Made by a program: the position numbers and the translations under genes. This document shows, in pieces, positions 4,510 to 6,262 of a DNA stretch of 6,262 bases (the first letter of the stretch is position 1; each line of letters begins with the position of its first letter). The stretch spans positions 1-6,262 of the forward strand of contig CAZCLK010000044.1 in assembly GCA_964499575.1 (NCBI GenBank). Direction: 5' to 3'. The notes beneath the pieces are model-generated. The model saw only the letters and a program-made list of their open reading frames with translations, did no database searches and was not told where the DNA came from. This DNA is from JAAYCT01 sp964499575. Lineage in GTDB: Bacteria > Bacillota > Clostridia > Saccharofermentanales > Saccharofermentanaceae.

Positions 4510-4934
4510 TAGAAAGCATAAAACCTTACTTACAGCTAGGTTATAGCCTAAAGAGAGCTTGTGAATATGCTGGGATACCATATTCTACGATACAGAACTG
4601 GTTACCAGAGGATGAGAAGCTTAGTTCTGAAATAAAGGCTTGGCAAGGGATGGTTAATACCCAGGCTAGACAGAACATAGTAGAGCATATTATGGGGAAC
4701 ACAAAGAAAGGAATTAAACCAGACTTAGATACAAGTAAGTGGTGGGCTGAAAGGAGAGAAAGAGATGACTTCAGCGTAAGACAAGAGAACATAAATACCG
4801 AAAGGAGCATTAAAGAGGTTATAGATGAGTTCCAAGACCCTGATAATTTTGAATATACCGATAATGAAGAAAAGATTGATAAACCTCTTTCAGATACAAA
4901 CGAAGGAGGGGAAGAGGAAGTTCTTTCAGCATAA
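4464..4934 (+). CDS. terS: terminase small subunit (TerS-like)
   Basis: A 156-aa protein that fits the DNA-recognition subunit of the packaging motor. Residues ~7-50 contain a helix-turn-helix: YTAEEKLEIIESIKPYLQLG, then YSLKRACEYAGIPYSTIQNWLPED, the resolvase/terminase-type arrangement with AGIPYSTIQNW as the recognition region. The middle (~54-78) is a helix suited to oligomerisation, and KWWAERRERDDFS (92-104) matches the 'W-x-E-R-x-x-x-x-F' stretch common in TerS proteins after their DNA-binding part. The tail is acidic (NEGGEEEV) and may contact TerL. The family forms rings that bind the pac or cos site. TerL follows directly, which supports the call. There is no good ribosome site before ATG 4464, so translation probably depends on the overlapping upstream gene. 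Confidence 0.82.
   Translation: MAKGIKYTAEEKLEIIESIKPYLQLGYSLKRACEYAGIPYSTIQNWLPEDEKLSSEIKAWQGMVNTQARQNIVEHIMGNTKKGIKPDLDTSKWWAERRERDDFSVRQENINTERSIKEVIDEFQDPDNFEYTDNEEKIDKPLSDTNEGGEEEVLSA
4814..4818 (+). promoter_or_regulatory. AGAGG, candidate ribosome site for an alternative TerL start at 4825
   Basis: AGAGG lies 6 nt before an in-frame ATG at 4825. A TAG stop sits immediately before that ATG, so 4825 is the farthest upstream start possible. The site is inside terS, in a stretch where codons such as GAGGTT occur anyway, so it may be fortuitous. Confidence 0.35.
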
Positions 4935-6262
4935 CCCTGCACAGCTACACTACGAGCAACACAGAGCTAAAAAGAACATTATATTAAAGGCTCGACAGAT
5001 AGGATTTACTACCTATGAGCAGTTAAGAAAGCTTGAGAAAGCTATGCTTAAACAAGACCATATAACCAGTACGATTGCACATACAAAGGATAAGACTTTA
5101 GATATCTTCAGGATAGCACAATTTGCATGGGACAACCTACCAGAGGAGATTAAAAGTAGATATAAGATACAGTATGATTCAGCAAAAGAATTAACCTTCG
5201 GAGCAACAGGATCAAGGTACTTTGTAGATACAAATACCAGGTCTAAGACCGTTCATGACCTTCATGTTTCAGAGGTAGCCAGAATAAAAGACCTAGAAGC
5301 CCTGTTCTCAGATTCTATAGAGTCTGTACCAATGGATGGAGAGATAACACTGGAAACAACAGCACAAGGATTGAACCAATTCTATGACCTATGGAAAGCA
5401 TCAGTAGAAGGAAAAACAGACTTCAAACCTCACTTTTACAACTGGACTTGGAACCCTAACTACGCATCGCAAATACCAGCACAAAATGACTGGAAAGGAC
5501 ACTACAGAGAACTAGCAAGGCAATACGGATTAGTAGTTGATATAGAAGAACAGTTCAACCTAACACCCGAACAGTTCTATTGGTATTACCTGAAAGCTAG
5601 AGCATTAAAGACTCGGGTGAAAGAAGATTACCCTACGGTACCAGAGGAAGCATTCTTAAGTACAAGTGGATCAGTATTCGACCTGTTTGCAGTAAGCCAA
5701 CTGGTACCTATGATTCCAATAGAGAACAAATACGGAGTAGATATATTCTACAGACCAGTACCAGGACATGACTATGCAATAGGAATAGATACAGCAGAAG
5801 GGACACAAAACGATGGAACATCACTTGAGATATGGGACTTAACAAATGAGAAGAAAGTAGAAGTAGCCTCGTTCCTAGATAATACAATAAGACCAGACCA
5901 GGTAGCAGATATAGGTATGAAGATGTCGACATACTATAACGATGCACTACTAATACCAGAGAAAAACAGCTCAGGACTTACAACCACACTTAAGATACAA
6001 GAGTCCTCATTCCAAAACCTATTTGTAAATAAAACTATAGATAGCAGAACCCAGGAAGAAAAGAATGAATACGGATGGAGAACTACATCGGGAAATAGAG
6101 ACATAATGATAGATGATTTCATAGAACTATTCGAAGAAGGAAACCTAGAAATCAACTCATCCAACATGATAAGCCAGATGAAGACCTTCGTTAGAAAACC
6201 AGGAGGAAAAAGAGAACACGATGAGGGGTTCCATGATGACAGCCTCTTTGGATCCTTCTTGG
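4864..6262 (+). CDS. terL: terminase large subunit (TerL), 3' end beyond window
   Basis: The motor ATPase and nuclease of DNA packaging; 466 codons are visible and the frame is open to the window edge. Numbered from ATG 4864: LINLFQIQTKEGKRKFFQHNPAQ is the usual lead-in; KARQIGFTT (42-50) is the variant Walker A; LHVSEVA with catalytic Glu137 is Walker B, having Ser where Asp is usual; LETTAQG (163-169) is the coupling motif. The RNase H-like nuclease follows: AIGIDTAEG with Asp309, LIPEKN with Glu366, and FHDDS with Asp458-Asp459. All ATPase and nuclease motifs are present, so only a short tail is missing. The start is uncertain: ATG 4825 has AGAGG 6 nt upstream and adds 13 residues, ATG 4864 fits the family lead-in, and TTG 4876 is also in frame. 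At 4864 it overlaps terS by 71 nt. Confidence 0.93.
   Translation, partial: MKKRLINLFQIQTKEGKRKFFQHNPAQLHYEQHRAKKNIILKARQIGFTTYEQLRKLEKAMLKQDHITSTIAHTKDKTLDIFRIAQFAWDNLPEEIKSRYKIQYDSAKELTFGATGSRYFVDTNTRSKTVHDLHVSEVARIKDLEALFSDSIESVPMDGEITLETTAQGLNQFYDLWKASVEGKTDFKPHFYNWTWNPNYASQIPAQNDWKGHYRELARQYGLVVDIEEQFNLTPEQFYWYYLKARALKTRVKEDYPTVPEEAFLSTSGSVFDLFAVSQLVPMIPIENKYGVDIFYRPVPGHDYAIGIDTAEGTQNDGTSLEIWDLTNEKKVEVASFLDNTIRPDQVADIGMKMSTYYNDALLIPEKNSSGLTTTLKIQESSFQNLFVNKTIDSRTQEEKNEYGWRTTSGNRDIMIDDFIELFEEGNLEINSSNMISQMKTFVRKPGGKREHDEGFHDDSLFGSFL

Overview
The window looks like part of a tailed double-stranded DNA phage or prophage, at the boundary between an accessory block and the DNA-packaging genes. 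The evidence is a TerS/TerL terminase pair in the usual order, an HNH-type protein, a ParB-domain DNA methyltransferase, a phage tRNA remnant, and tightly packed genes that are all on the + strand. The DNA is AT-rich and leans strongly on AGA/AGG for arginine (17 of 19 Arg codons in the terminase) and on A-ending codons (ATA, CTA, GGA). TAA, TAG and TGA all end genes, so the code looks standard (table 11). Strong AGGAGG-type ribosome sites occur before some genes, which is compatible with a low-GC bacterial host such as a Firmicute. The host cannot be fixed from this sequence.

Layout. Positions 1-37 are the 3' half of a tRNA cut by the window edge. It is followed by a small HNH-type protein (83-406). 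Positions 445-2672 hold a tightly coupled run of five genes: a GT4-type glycosyltransferase, a stand-alone ParB/Srx-fold protein with a DGHHR motif, a class I SAM methyltransferase, and two small phage proteins. The second small protein is a 52-residue gene at 2514-2672 that overlaps its neighbour. Positions 2673-2972 hold no protein gene. They contain an irregular tRNA-like element and a run of exactly 100 N, flanked by two identical 55-bp copies of the same sequence, which is most simply an assembly join. From 2973 onward come a ParB-domain/adenine-or-cytosine amino-methyltransferase fusion, a small coiled-coil protein, the small terminase subunit, and the large terminase subunit, which runs off the right edge just after its last catalytic motif.

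How the genes may work together. TerS recognises phage DNA and TerL cuts and pumps it into the procapsid. The methyltransferase just upstream probably marks phage DNA, as protection from restriction or as a packaging or regulatory mark. The glycosyltransferase, ParB/Srx and methyltransferase trio is coupled (ATGA overlap, then a 1-nt gap) and looks like a small modification pathway whose target, DNA base or virion surface, cannot be told from the sequence. Long coding overlaps join the last four genes in series. No CRISPR array, insertion sequence or integrase is visible.
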